Below, in pieces: positions 36,949 to 45,485 of a stretch of DNA of 64,000 nt. Each line of letters opens with the position of its first letter. The first letter of the stretch is position 1. Position numbers and translations under genes: made by a program. The notes under the pieces are model-generated. The model was not told where the DNA came from. It did not search any database and saw nothing but the letters and a program-made list of their open reading frames with translations. The stretch is from Pseudomonas rustica (GTDB lineage Bacteria; Pseudomonadota; Gammaproteobacteria; Pseudomonadales; Pseudomonadaceae): NCBI RefSeq assembly GCF_018336155.1, contig NZ_JAGYHF010000010.1:124001-188000 (forward strand), in the 5' to 3' direction.

Positions 36949-38484
36949 TCAGGGGCAGTTGAAGTAGGGCCGGATGCCGTGATCGCGGAAGTAGCGCTCA
37001 ATCACCTTCGGATCCGCGCTGTTATCGGCAATCGCCACATAGGTATCCGGGCGCAGCAGGTAAAAACCGTTGCGCCCCAGTCCCGCCGTTTCAAACGCCG
37101 GGCGCCAGTCGAACACATGCAGCGGCAGATGATGTTCGTTGCACCAGGCGATCATCTCGTCGCTGGTGTCGCCGTACACATGCACCTGCCAGCACGGCTG
37201 GCGCAACGGTTCGTAATTATCCCCCTCACCATCATGCGCCCACGGCAAGCGATCGCCGCCGTGCACATGGCCGGCCACGCCTTGGCTCAGCGGCATGCCG
37301 CGATAGTTGAGAGTGACTTGTGAAACCGTGCGAAAGAGGAATTCGCGACTGGCCTCGAATGAGGCCATTTTCGGGATCACAAACGGTGCCAGCCGTGTGC
37401 GCAGCAGGTCGGCGAGACGCCCCTCGGCGGTGACGAAACTGAAAACTTTATCGGTCGTCGACACCAGTTTGCGGGCGAAGGCGATGCGTTCGGTTTCGTA
37501 AGTGTCGAGCAACTCCTGCGTGGCCGCGCCGCTGAGCACCGCCGCCAGTTTCCACGCCAGATTGATCGCATCGCCGATGCCGGTGTTCATGCCTTGCCCG
37601 CCAGCCGGGCTGTGCACGTGCGCGGCATCGCCGAGCAGAAACGCCCGACCACCGCGAAAGTGCTCGGCGACGCGGTGATGCACGCGATAGGTGGAGAACC
37701 AATGGACATCTTCAACATGGACGTTCAGATGTTCGATGGCGCGGCTGCTGACGTCGGAAAACTCCAGCGTCTCCGCGCGCTGCGCCCGCTCATCACGTAC
37801 GGTGCCGATCAACCGCGCGCGGCCTTCGCCGGCCAGTGGGAAGACCGCGAGAAAATCTGCCTCGTCGAGATCGATGTGCAACTCGCCATTCATCGCCGGG
37901 CCGCTGGCCTGCACATCCGCGACGTAGAAAATCTGCTGATAAGTACCGCCGGGGAAACCGGCGTCGAGGGCTTTGCGCACCACCGAACGGGCGCCATCGC
38001 AGCCGGCCAGATAACAGGCCTGGCAGATCTCCTGCTCGCCATCGGGCAGGCGCAAATGCGCGGTGAGACCGTCGCCGTTCTCAGTGAAACTCTCCAGCGT
38101 GGTGTTGCGCTCGACGGTGACGCCGTAGTCTTCGAGGCGTTCGATCAGCAGTTTTTCGTGTTGATCCTGCGGGAAGATTTCGACGAACGCATAGGGTGTC
38201 AGGCCTTCGCCGATACGGTTCAGCGGCAGCTTGGCAACGGGTTTGCCACTGACCCAGAAATTCGCCGCCGCGACTCGATGGCCGTTGCGCACGATGGTGT
38301 CGGCCAGATCCAGTTGCCGGTACAACTCAAGTGTTCGCGCCTGCACCGCCAGTGCCCGTGAGGTGGTGCCGGGGGCCGAGGTTTTGTCGATGATGCGCAC
38401 GCGTACGCCGAGTTTGCTCAGCCACAGGGCCAGCACCAGACCGGTGGGGCCGGCGCCGGTGATCAATACGTCGCTGCGGTGCAT
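36949..38484 (-). CDS. FAD-dependent aromatic monooxygenase (PHBH fold)
   Basis: A 511-residue flavoprotein hydroxylase. The FAD dinucleotide motif GAGPTG is at residues 10-15, the DG motif in YLAGCDGARSVVRKA, and the second FAD motif in LLGDAAHVHSPAGGQGMNTG. The C-terminal thioredoxin-like extension (last 120 or so residues) is typical of phenol/2,4-dichlorophenol hydroxylase relatives. The reaction is NAD(P)H- and O2-dependent hydroxylation of an aromatic or polyketide-like substrate, which cannot be told from sequence. AGAGGAC precedes the ATG. No ring-cleavage genes are nearby. Confidence 0.87.
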   Translation of the reverse strand: MHRSDVLITGAGPTGLVLALWLSKLGVRVRIIDKTSAPGTTSRALAVQARTLELYRQLDLADTIVRNGHRVAAANFWVSGKPVAKLPLNRIGEGLTPYAFVEIFPQDQHEKLLIERLEDYGVTVERNTTLESFTENGDGLTAHLRLPDGEQEICQACYLAGCDGARSVVRKALDAGFPGGTYQQIFYVADVQASGPAMNGELHIDLDEADFLAVFPLAGEGRARLIGTVRDERAQRAETLEFSDVSSRAIEHLNVHVEDVHWFSTYRVHHRVAEHFRGGRAFLLGDAAHVHSPAGGQGMNTGIGDAINLAWKLAAVLSGAATQELLDTYETERIAFARKLVSTTDKVFSFVTAEGRLADLLRTRLAPFVIPKMASFEASREFLFRTVSQVTLNYRGMPLSQGVAGHVHGGDRLPWAHDGEGDNYEPLRQPCWQVHVYGDTSDEMIAWCNEHHLPLHVFDWRPAFETAGLGRNGFYLLRPDTYVAIADNSADPKVIERYFRDHGIRPYFNCP

Positions 38485-38598
38485 GAGAGAGTCCTCTGCA
38501 TGGGGTGCAGCAAGTATGGATCAGAAGGAGAGGGTGGCCAGTGAATTGGTCAGATGGTCGGTGTTCGGCTTGGGGGCTGTTGCGTGGCGTAGATCCGG

Positions 38599-39091
38599 GC
38601 CCCTCACCCCAGCCCTCTCCCGAGGGAGAGGGAGCCGATTTTTGGGCTTTTCAAAGTATGTGTTCAACTCGGTGGCACACGTCGGCGTACCTCGAAAAAA
38701 CACCTCGGTCAGTCCCCTCTCCCTCCGGGAGAGGGCTAGGGTGAGGGGCTGATTTGTGTGTTTCCCAAGGCCTGAGTCCGACTCGGTATTTCAGGTCGCC
38801 GTACCTCGCACAAACACCGCGGTCAGTCCCCTCTCCCTCCGGGAGAGGGCCAGGGTGAGGGGCTGATTTGTGTGTTTCCCAAGGCCTGAGTCCGACTCGG
38901 TATTTCAGGTCGCCGTACCTCGCACAAACACCGCGGTCAGTCCCCTCTCCCTCCGGGAGAGGGCCAGGTTGAGGGGCTGATTTGTGTGTTTCCCAAGGCC
39001 TGAGTCCGACTCGGTATTTCAGGTCGCCGTACCTCGCACAAACACCTCAGTCAGTCCCCTCTCCCTCCGGGAGAGGGCTAGGGTGAGGGGC
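38599..39091. repeat. Family E array with 114-bp tandem units
   Basis: AGTCCCCTCTCCC recurs at 38711, 38825, 38939 and 39053, exactly 114 bases apart, after a diverged first inverted copy at 38599. The units are nearly identical, with GATTTGTGTGTTTCCCAAGG spacers. It occupies nearly all of the 616-base gap 38485-39100. There is no gene; 114 is divisible by three, so open frames here are artefacts. Confidence 0.95.
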
Positions 39092-39100
39092 TTTTCAGGC

Positions 39101-41305
39101 TTAGAAATCAATCGTCCCCGACAACTTCGCCACACGCGGTTCACCCTGCGTCAGGTAACCGCCCTGAGCCGATTCCCAGTACTTCTTGTTCGCCAGGTTC
39201 TCTACACCCAAACGCAACGTCACGTCCTTCTCCGACACCTTGAACGCATACCGCGCGCCCGCATCGAAACGGTTCCACGTCGGCAGGCTCAGGTTGTTCG
39301 CCGCATCCGCATACTGCCCACCGGTACGCAGCATCCGCGCATTCAGCGCAACACCTTGCAGACCCGGCACATCCCAATCTGCACCCGCGTTGAACTGGAA
39401 CGTCGGCACGCCAATCGCCCGGTTGCCGTCGTTGGCGCCGTTCTGGGTGTTTTTCAGTTCGGTGTCCATCAAGGTCAGGCCGCTGATCAAACGCAAACCG
39501 CTGATCGGCTCGCCGAAGACGTTCATTTCCACGCCTTTATTGACCTGCTCGCCTTCACGCACGTAGGTGCAGTTGTCAGCATCGATGATTTCGCAGTAAC
39601 CGTCGCTCGGTTGCTCGATACGGTAAACACCCAGGCTCGCGCCATACGTGCCCATGTCGACTTTCACCCCAGCCTCGGTCTGCTTGGAACGCGCCGGTGC
39701 GTAAACCTCGTTGCCGTTGGTCACGCGGAAGCCGCCGCTGCTGGTTGGCGACGTCGGGCCCTGCGCCAGACCTTCGATGTGGTTGGCGTAGAACGACACG
39801 TGATCCCACGGTTTAAACACGATGCCGTAAACCGGCGTGGTGATCGATTCGTCGTAGCTCGAAGAGCGCGGGCCGCTGCCGTAGCTGGCGTAGCTGTAAC
39901 CCTGTACGACCAGTTGCTGACGACGCAGGCCAGCGGTGATCAGCAGGCGATCATCGAAGAAGCCGAGGGTGTCGGACAGCGCGAGACTGCGGTTAAAGGT
40001 CTTGCCGACGATGCCCGGATCGCTGTTGTCGCCACCGGCGAAGTTGCCGACCGGCGATGGTGTTTGCACCGGGTGATAGATGTTGTTGGCGTATTTGGTC
40101 AGGTCGAAATCGTAGGCGCTGCGTTGTTCTGTCCAAATGCCGGTCAGGCCGAAGTTGAGCTTGTGGCTGACCGCGCCAGTGTCGAATTTGCCGTTGAGGC
40201 CGGCCATGACGCTGGTGTTGTCTTCGTCGTGGGGGATGAACGAACCGGTGGTGAACGAAGCACCGTTGTTGCCAACCAGCGTGGTCGAGTTGTAGCGGCC
40301 GACTTCGCGGGTGTGCTTGGCGCCGCCGGCAGCGTAGGCAGTCCAGTTATCGTTCAGATCGTATTCGGCGCGGAGCATGCCGAAAGTGTCTTCGATGTCG
40401 GTGTAGCCCCACTTCGGCGCGTAGTTGGTATCAGCCGATGGCGCGTCCGGAATGTGCGTGGCAGTGCCGAGGTTGACCGAGTTTCGGCCACCGTTGACGC
40501 GCTCTTTCTGGTAGGCGAATTCGCCGGACAGGCGCAGGGCATCGCCGCGATAATCGAGGCCGATGGCGAACAGTTTCGAGCGCTGGTTTTCGTGATCGAT
40601 ACCGGTGTCGCCTTCGCGCTGCGACAAGTTGATCCGCGCGCCGAAGCGGTTGTCTTCACCGAAACGCTGGCCGATGTCGAAGTGCTGGCCGACGCGACCT
40701 TCGCTGTTGATGTCGGTGGTGAAGCGACGCAGCGGCTCGTCGCCGGCGCGTTTTGGTTGCAGATTAACGCCGCCGCCGATGCCCGAACCGGTCGGGGTCA
40801 CGCCGTTGATAAAGGCGTTCGGGCCTTTGAACACTTCCACACGTTCCAGGGCATCGGTGGAAATGATCTGCCGTGGCAGCACGCCGTAGAGGCCGTTATA
40901 GGAAATGTCGTCGCCATTCAGCGGCAGGCCACGAATCATGAACACCTGCGACTGGTTGGAAAAACCCGACGCCTGTCGTACCGACGAATCGTTGAGCAGC
41001 ACGTCGGCGACGTCTTCGGCTTGCTGATCCTGAATCAGTTGTTCGGTGTAGGACGCGGCGCTGAACGGCACGTCCATCATGTCCTGATTGCCCAACACGC
41101 CGAGCTGACCGCCACGCGCGACCTGACCACCGCTGTAAACCGGGGGCAGGGCGTTTGGCGTTGGGGCTTGGGCATTGATGTTGACGTTGTCGAGCACCAG
41201 CTCTTTATTGTCAGCTTCGGCGGCGTGAGCGGTAACGGTCAGGGAGCACAGCAGGGCGAGCAACGTCGGGCGGAACGGGACGGCGAGTCGGGCTGGAGCG
41301 GGCAT
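39101..41305 (-). CDS. TonB-dependent siderophore receptor
   Basis: A 734-residue outer-membrane receptor. A signal peptide (LLALLCSLTVTAHA) precedes a TonB-box-like ELVLDNVNI segment, then a plug domain (SNQSQVFMIRGLPLNGDDIS, GPNAFINGVTPTGSGIGGGV) and a 22-strand barrel ending in SGTIDF with terminal Phe. The pattern fits ferric-siderophore receptors of the FhuA/FiuA group. No FecA-type N-terminal signalling domain is present, so it does not act through a sigma regulator. Upstream there is only a half match to a Fur box (GCAAATGATAGG near 41384). No siderophore biosynthesis genes lie nearby, so uptake of a foreign siderophore is likely. Confidence 0.9.
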   Translation of the reverse strand: MPAPARLAVPFRPTLLALLCSLTVTAHAAEADNKELVLDNVNINAQAPTPNALPPVYSGGQVARGGQLGVLGNQDMMDVPFSAASYTEQLIQDQQAEDVADVLLNDSSVRQASGFSNQSQVFMIRGLPLNGDDISYNGLYGVLPRQIISTDALERVEVFKGPNAFINGVTPTGSGIGGGVNLQPKRAGDEPLRRFTTDINSEGRVGQHFDIGQRFGEDNRFGARINLSQREGDTGIDHENQRSKLFAIGLDYRGDALRLSGEFAYQKERVNGGRNSVNLGTATHIPDAPSADTNYAPKWGYTDIEDTFGMLRAEYDLNDNWTAYAAGGAKHTREVGRYNSTTLVGNNGASFTTGSFIPHDEDNTSVMAGLNGKFDTGAVSHKLNFGLTGIWTEQRSAYDFDLTKYANNIYHPVQTPSPVGNFAGGDNSDPGIVGKTFNRSLALSDTLGFFDDRLLITAGLRRQQLVVQGYSYASYGSGPRSSSYDESITTPVYGIVFKPWDHVSFYANHIEGLAQGPTSPTSSGGFRVTNGNEVYAPARSKQTEAGVKVDMGTYGASLGVYRIEQPSDGYCEIIDADNCTYVREGEQVNKGVEMNVFGEPISGLRLISGLTLMDTELKNTQNGANDGNRAIGVPTFQFNAGADWDVPGLQGVALNARMLRTGGQYADAANNLSLPTWNRFDAGARYAFKVSEKDVTLRLGVENLANKKYWESAQGGYLTQGEPRVAKLSGTIDF

Positions 41306-41446
41306 TGTTGTACCTGGAGGCGCACGGCCGGTGAGAAAAGTTAGGGCGGCGCGGGAACTCCTTGCGCAAATGCGACTCCAGGTGCAAATGATAGGTTTTC
41401 TCAGTCACGTTTTGCAATCAGTTTGTCAGTACTCCCCATAACACCC

Positions 41447-41530
41447 GTAGGAGCTGCCGAAGGCTGCGATCTTTTGATCTGGTTTCTTAAAATCAAAGTC
41501 AAAAGATCGCAGCCTGCGGCAGCTCCTACA
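41447..41530. repeat. REP pair, family A
   Basis: Right arm is the GCCTGCGGCAG variant. It is in the divergent gap between the TonB receptor and the DUF1615 lipoprotein. Confidence 0.9.
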
Positions 41531-41576
41531 CGGATTGTGTATGGTGATCGCGGCTCAACGGACTGGAAGGAGCGCC

Positions 41577-42668
41577 ATGCACACCCCTCGATTACTGATC
41601 ACCCTCGCCGCCATGCTGGTGCTGGCCGGTTGCGCCAGTCAGCGCAGCGACGAACCTGCACCGCGTGCGCCGAATGAAGTGAAGGCCGAAATCGTTCGGC
41701 TGATGCCCGCTAAAATCGCCGATCGCCAAGGCTGGGCCACCGATATCTATGCCGCTTTCGCCGCGCAGAACATCAGCCCGACCACGCAGAATCTCTGTTC
41801 AGTGCTGGCTGTGGCCGAGCAGGAATCAACCTTTCAGGCCGACCCCACCGTGCCGGGCCTGGGCAAAATCGCCCGCGACGAAATCGACCGTCGCGCCGGC
41901 AAAGTGCACATTCCCAGCCTGCTGGTCAGCGGCGCGTTGCAAGTCAGCTCAACCAATGGCAAGACTTACAGCGAACGCCTCAACGCCGCGCGCAGCGAGA
42001 AGGAGTTGAGCGCAATCTTCGACGACTTCATCGGCAGGGTGCCCATGGGCCGCACGCTGTTCGGCGGCTTCAACCCGGTGCACACCGGCGGGCCGATGCA
42101 GGTCAGCATCGAATTTGCCGAGCAACACGCCAAGGATTATCCGTACCCGGTGGACGGCACGATTCGCCGCGAGGTGTTCAGCCGTCGCGGCGGCATGTAT
42201 TTCGGCATCGCGCATTTGCTCGGTTACCCGGTGAGTTACCGCGAGCCGCTGTATCGCTTCGCCGATTTCAATGCCGGTTGGTACGCTAGCCGAAATGCTG
42301 CGTTTCAGAATGCGGTGAGCCGCGCTTCGGGCATTCCGCTGGCGCTGGACGGCGACCTGATTCGTTACGACTCGATCATGCCCGGCAGCACCGAACTGGC
42401 GGTGCGCACCCTCGGCAAATCGCTGGGTATGCGTAACCCAACCATTCGCGATCAACTGGAGAAGGGCAAAACACTGGAGTTCGAAGAGACCAAACTCTAT
42501 CAACGAGTCTTTGAACTGGCAGAAAAAGCCGAGGGTAAAACGCTGCCGCGTGCGGTGTTGCCGGGGATCGTCCTGCAAAGCCCGAAAATCACCCGCAAAC
42601 TCACCACCGCGTGGTTCGCCAAACGCGTGGACGAGCGTTACAAGCGCTGCATGGCCAAGGCCGGCTAA
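41577..42668 (+). CDS. DUF1615 family lipoprotein
   Basis: A 363-residue protein with a lipoprotein signal peptide (lipobox LAGC, Cys19). The body has AVAEQESTFQADPTVPGLGKIA, which resembles the glutamate-containing helix of lysozyme-like folds, and RRGGMYFGIAHLLGYP. It belongs by pattern to DUF1615, a conserved proteobacterial lipoprotein family of unknown role. GGAAGGAG precedes the ATG at 41577. Attachment to the outer membrane is likely (Ala at +2). A terminator follows. Confidence 0.82.
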   Translation: MHTPRLLITLAAMLVLAGCASQRSDEPAPRAPNEVKAEIVRLMPAKIADRQGWATDIYAAFAAQNISPTTQNLCSVLAVAEQESTFQADPTVPGLGKIARDEIDRRAGKVHIPSLLVSGALQVSSTNGKTYSERLNAARSEKELSAIFDDFIGRVPMGRTLFGGFNPVHTGGPMQVSIEFAEQHAKDYPYPVDGTIRREVFSRRGGMYFGIAHLLGYPVSYREPLYRFADFNAGWYASRNAAFQNAVSRASGIPLALDGDLIRYDSIMPGSTELAVRTLGKSLGMRNPTIRDQLEKGKTLEFEETKLYQRVFELAEKAEGKTLPRAVLPGIVLQSPKITRKLTTAWFAKRVDERYKRCMAKAG

Positions 42669-42685
42669 ATCAAGCAGACATAAAA

Positions 42686-42709
42686 AACCCGGCTGCGGGA
42701 GCCGGGTTT
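42686..42709. terminator. Bidirectional terminator between convergent genes
   Basis: AACCCGGCT-GCGGG-AGCCGGGTT flanked by A6 on the left and TTTC on the right. The minus-strand side has the better T run, so it serves the repeat-protein gene at least as well as the lipoprotein gene. Confidence 0.75.
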
Positions 42710-42738
42710 CTCTGGGTTGTTGCGATGACGCGAGTCAT

Positions 42739-43179
42739 TCAGACCGCGCGGCGTTCAAGCAGACGATCAGAGCCACCTTCAGCGACGGTGTTGCCTTGCA
42801 GACGATCCGAGCCATCAGCGGCGACGGTGTTGCCTTGCAGGCGATCGGAACCATCAGCGGCGACGGTGTTGCCTTGCAGACGATCCGTACCATCAGCGGC
42901 GACGGTGTTGCCTTGCAGACGATCCGAACCATCAGCGGCGACGGTATTGCCTTGCAGGCGATCGGAACCATCAGCAGCGATGGTGTTGCCTTGCAGGCGA
43001 TCCGAACCATCAGCGGCGACGGTGTTGCCTTGCAAACGATCCGAGCCATCTGCCGCAACAGCGTTCTGGTACAGACGATCCGAGCCGTCGGCGGCGATCA
43101 TCGTGTGGGCCGGGGTAGCGGCGAAAGCGTTAACGGCGAAGACCGAGAAAGCGATGCTGAGAAGAGTTTGGCGTTTCAT
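42739..43179 (-). CDS. Exported protein of tandem 13-residue repeats
   Basis: A 146-residue protein. Residues 1-20 form a clear signal peptide ending VNAFA. The mature chain has eight consecutive 13-residue units with consensus AADGSDRLQGNTV, then a degenerate AEGGSDRLLERRAV end. There is no cysteine, no membrane segment and no known domain. DGSDR-type repeats rich in Asp, Gly and Asn could coordinate calcium or form a small beta-solenoid; that is speculation. Short exported Pseudomonas proteins with GGSDR-like repeats are sometimes labelled phage infection protein without evidence. GGAG lies ten bases before the ATG. Convergent with the DUF1615 gene. Confidence 0.75.
   Translation of the reverse strand: MKRQTLLSIAFSVFAVNAFAATPAHTMIAADGSDRLYQNAVAADGSDRLQGNTVAADGSDRLQGNTIAADGSDRLQGNTVAADGSDRLQGNTVAADGTDRLQGNTVAADGSDRLQGNTVAADGSDRLQGNTVAEGGSDRLLERRAV
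42784..43095 (-). repeat. Eight tandem 39-bp coding repeats
   Basis: Period 39 with very few differences, including synonymous changes (GCA/GCG, CGG/CGT variants), so the copies are recent or homogenised. All three frames stay open on both strands because 39 is a multiple of three. Confidence 0.92.
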
Positions 43180-43300
43180 GAGGGTGTGCTCCGGGGTGTT
43201 GTTGGTTGGTATGGAGCTGATGTTACGCCGGGGATTTTTTATGAGAACTTCATTGACGTGATGGTGAACATCGACAGCAATGATGGTTGAAACACACCCG

Positions 43301-43384
43301 TGTAGGAGCTGCCGAAGGCTGCGATCTTTTGATCTTGATTTGAAAGCGCAAGAGCAAAAGATCGCAGCCTTCGGCAGCTCCTAC
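43301..43384. repeat. REP pair, family A
   Basis: TGTAGGAGCTGCCGAAGGCT and its inverse, between the repeat-protein promoter and the anti-sigma stop. Confidence 0.9.
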
Positions 43385-43392
43385 GTGGGACT

Positions 43393-44085
43393 TCAGAGGA
43401 CTTTTACTGCGCGGCCAATCGCCTGAATCGGCCCGGTCGGTTTGCCGATCGGCGAGCCATTGGCGCCTTCCAGCGTCAACTCGAACAACTGATTCGGCTG
43501 CAGCGGCGGCAGTTTATCCAGCGGTACCCGCAACGCCTCGCCCGGTTTGACCAAGCCCAGCGACACCGGGCCTTGCCAGCCATCAGCCTTGGTCCAGAAC
43601 TCCAGCGCCTTGTCCGCCGGCACCTCGACCACACCCAGCGGAATCAATTGAATCTCCCGCGAGTCGCTCGCCTGAATCACCCAGCCTGGCGCTTTGTCCT
43701 GCGGCGCCACCAGCACCACCAGATAACTCGGCTTCGGCGTGGTCTGGGTCAGCAACATCGCGCCCAACACCAACGTCGCCGCCAGACCGGCAGCACTCAA
43801 CCCGCGCCACAACGGCAACAGATTCCACCAGGACGTTGCCGGCGCTGTCTGCGTCAGCCGATCCATACTACGTTCGATCCGCCGCCACAGCTGCGCCGAG
43901 GGTTGCTGCGGCTCGGCAAGATCCGTCAGCTCCAGCAAACGCCGCTCCCAGGCGTCCACGGCGGCGCGCAAATCGGCGTCATGCTGCAGACGTTGTTGCA
44001 CCTCGATGCGCTGCTCGGCCGACAGGGTGCCGAGCACATATTCGCCGGCCAGTTCATCACGATCCTGCGCCGATTCAATGGTCAT
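43393..44085 (-). CDS. Anti-sigma factor, RskA-type
   Basis: A 230-residue protein whose start overlaps the sigma gene stop (ATGA). The cytoplasmic N-terminal part (MTIESAQDRDELAGEYVLG, then EQRIEVQQRLQHDADLRAAV) is the anti-sigma domain of the RskA/ChrR-like class; a zinc-binding HxxxCxxC is absent. One membrane helix is at about 94-112 (LSAAGLAATLVLGAMLL). The periplasmic C-terminal part (SYLVVLVAPQDKAPGWVIQA, ending RAVKVL) is the RskA domain. It should hold the partner sigma at the membrane until a signal triggers release, probably by proteolysis as known for the class. Confidence 0.88.
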   Translation of the reverse strand: MTIESAQDRDELAGEYVLGTLSAEQRIEVQQRLQHDADLRAAVDAWERRLLELTDLAEPQQPSAQLWRRIERSMDRLTQTAPATSWWNLLPLWRGLSAAGLAATLVLGAMLLTQTTPKPSYLVVLVAPQDKAPGWVIQASDSREIQLIPLGVVEVPADKALEFWTKADGWQGPVSLGLVKPGEALRVPLDKLPPLQPNQLFELTLEGANGSPIGKPTGPIQAIGRAVKVL

Positions 44086-44618
44086 CCCATGCACTCCCGC
44101 AGCGCAGTGAGGCTGCGTTTGATCCAGGCTTTGACGGTGCCCAGCGGCGTGTCGAGGCGCGCGGCAATCTGCGCGTGGCTGTAGCCGTCGACGTAGGCGT
44201 GAAGGATGCAGTGGCGGCGCTGCGGCTCCAGTTGTTCGAGGCAACGGTGAATGCGCGCCGAATGCGCGTGGGCGTCGAACGCATCCTCGTCGTGCGCAGG
44301 CATTTCATGGTCGTCGTTGAACGGCGTTTCCCGCGCCTGATTGCGCAACTGATTCAGCGCCAGATGGCGGGTCACGCTGAACATCCAGCCGCGCGCCGAA
44401 CCGCGCGCCGGATCAAAACCCGCCGCACCGTTCCAGATTTTGATAAAGGCTTCATGGACGATGTCCTCCGCCAGCGCCGTATCACGCACCAGCCGCTTGG
44501 CCACACCGAGCAGACGCGGTCCTTCCTGCACATACAAATCGCGCAGGGCCGCACGCTCGCCCCGGGCACAGGCGGCGAGGCGGGCTTGGTAATCGAACTC
44601 GGATTCGGCTAAAGGCAT
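44082..44618 (-). CDS. ECF sigma factor, SigK-like
   Basis: A 178-residue extracytoplasmic-function sigma factor. Region 2 is visible in LRDLYVQEGPRLLGVAKRLV and DIVHEAFIKIWNGA; region 4 in ILHAYVDGYSHAQIAARLD and PLGTVKAWIKRSL. The anti-sigma gene follows with a four-base overlap. A TTG three codons earlier (44627) is an alternative start with a better upstream GGAATG. A DUF3455 gene lies upstream in the same direction, separated by a REP pair, and is a likely target. Confidence 0.9.
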   Translation of the reverse strand: MPLAESEFDYQARLAACARGERAALRDLYVQEGPRLLGVAKRLVRDTALAEDIVHEAFIKIWNGAAGFDPARGSARGWMFSVTRHLALNQLRNQARETPFNDDHEMPAHDEDAFDAHAHSARIHRCLEQLEPQRRHCILHAYVDGYSHAQIAARLDTPLGTVKAWIKRSLTALRECMG

Positions 44619-44660
44619 GTCGTGCAATCTAGCTCACATTCCCCAAAACAACACAGAACC

Positions 44661-44753
44661 TTGTAGGAGCCGAGCTTGCTCGCGAAGGCGGTATGTCAGT
44701 TGACCCATGCTTCACAGACCTACCGCTTTCGCGAGCAAGCTCGGCTCCTACAA
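44661..44753. repeat. REP pair, family B variant
   Basis: TTGTAGGAGCCGAGCTTGCT and AGCAAGCTCGGCTCCTAC, with matched changes on both arms. Confidence 0.9.
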
Positions 44754-44762
44754 AAGCATGGA

Positions 44763-45284
44763 TCAGTTCGCCGCCCAGAAAATGTAATCGGCCTGATACT
44801 TCACCACTTCCTGCTTGCCCTTGTTCGCCGCCGTGCATTCACTGCCCGGCGCCACGCCGCCTTTGAGCGCAACGCGCTGGATATAACTCACACCACTCAT
44901 CGCGCCTTTGCCTTCAGCCGGGTTGGCCTTGACCAGTTGATAAGGCAGGTTCCCCGGTGTTGACGGCGCCACGGCCAGTTGCGTGCCGGTGACTTTCGAA
45001 CCGTCCTTGGCCTGCCACGTAGCCGGCGGGCCGAAATAAGTGCCGACCTGCTTGCCGCTGCGATCATTGAGCACCGCTTTCGGGCCAACGAACGTCCACT
45101 CGGTCTGCCCGGCGGCGTTGGGTTTGTCGCGGCATTCATAAGTAATCTCGCCAACCCCGGTGGTTTCCATGGCGATCTTGTGGCCGTCCGGGACTTTGAT
45201 CGCGTCGGGATAACTGCTTTGGGCGAAGGTCGTCGAGGTGACGGCGAGCAAACCGGTGAAGCCAATCAGTTGGGTGATGTTCAT
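44763..45284 (-). CDS. Exported DUF3455 protein
   Basis: A 173-residue protein with a signal peptide (IGFTGLLAVTSTTFA). The body has GVGEITYECRDKP, EWTFVGPKAVLNDRSGKQVG, HFGPP-like TYFGPPATWQA and a final CTAANKGKQEVVKYQADYIF, the DUF3455 pattern. Two cysteines (in YECR and SECTA) may form a disulfide. The family is periplasmic or extracellular with unknown function. GGAGAA precedes the ATG. Its place just upstream of an ECF sigma/anti-sigma pair suggests membership of that regulon. Confidence 0.85.
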   Translation of the reverse strand: MNITQLIGFTGLLAVTSTTFAQSSYPDAIKVPDGHKIAMETTGVGEITYECRDKPNAAGQTEWTFVGPKAVLNDRSGKQVGTYFGPPATWQAKDGSKVTGTQLAVAPSTPGNLPYQLVKANPAEGKGAMSGVSYIQRVALKGGVAPGSECTAANKGKQEVVKYQADYIFWAAN

Positions 45285-45337
45285 CAGGTGTTCTCCGAAA
45301 AGGGTAAACCGCTGGCAGCCGAGGAGGGCTGTTACAG

Positions 45338-45368
45338 GGACTACCCGTGGCGGAGCGGTTTGGATGCA
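45338..45368 (-). promoter_or_regulatory. Candidate ECF-type promoter of the DUF3455 gene
   Basis: On the minus strand TGCATCC is followed by a 15-base spacer and GGGTAGTCC, about 55 bases before the start. The shape fits ECF promoters, but the consensus for this sigma is not known to me; speculative. Confidence 0.25.
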
Positions 45369-45485
45369 GTGCCTGAAAAATAAATTTCAAACACCCTGAA
45401 GCCCCACTGGGCAGGGAGGTAGACCCAAAGGCTGCAAATGCACTACAACTGAAGTGGGCGGATAACCAATCGAAAGGGGGGAGCT

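Noticed and set aside
38599..39091. CRISPR-like appearance of regularly spaced repeats here and at 5.7-6.4 kb.
   Set aside because: The spacers are as conserved as the repeats and no cas gene is present.
38984..41344. Plus-strand frame of 786 codons opposite the TonB receptor, beginning inside the 114-bp array.
   Set aside because: Its N-terminus is repeat DNA and the rest is antisense to a receptor with all family landmarks.
41384..41403. Possible Fur box upstream of the TonB receptor (GCAAATGATAGGTTTTC).
   Set aside because: Only one half resembles the Fur consensus, so it is mentioned in the gene entry but not called as a site.
42511..43290. Plus-strand repeat frames (RRSEPSAATVLPC and QTIRTISGDGVAL) over the 39-bp repeats.
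   Set aside because: Only the minus-strand frame has a signal peptide, a start with ribosome site and a sensible end; the others are phase shadows of the 39-bp period.
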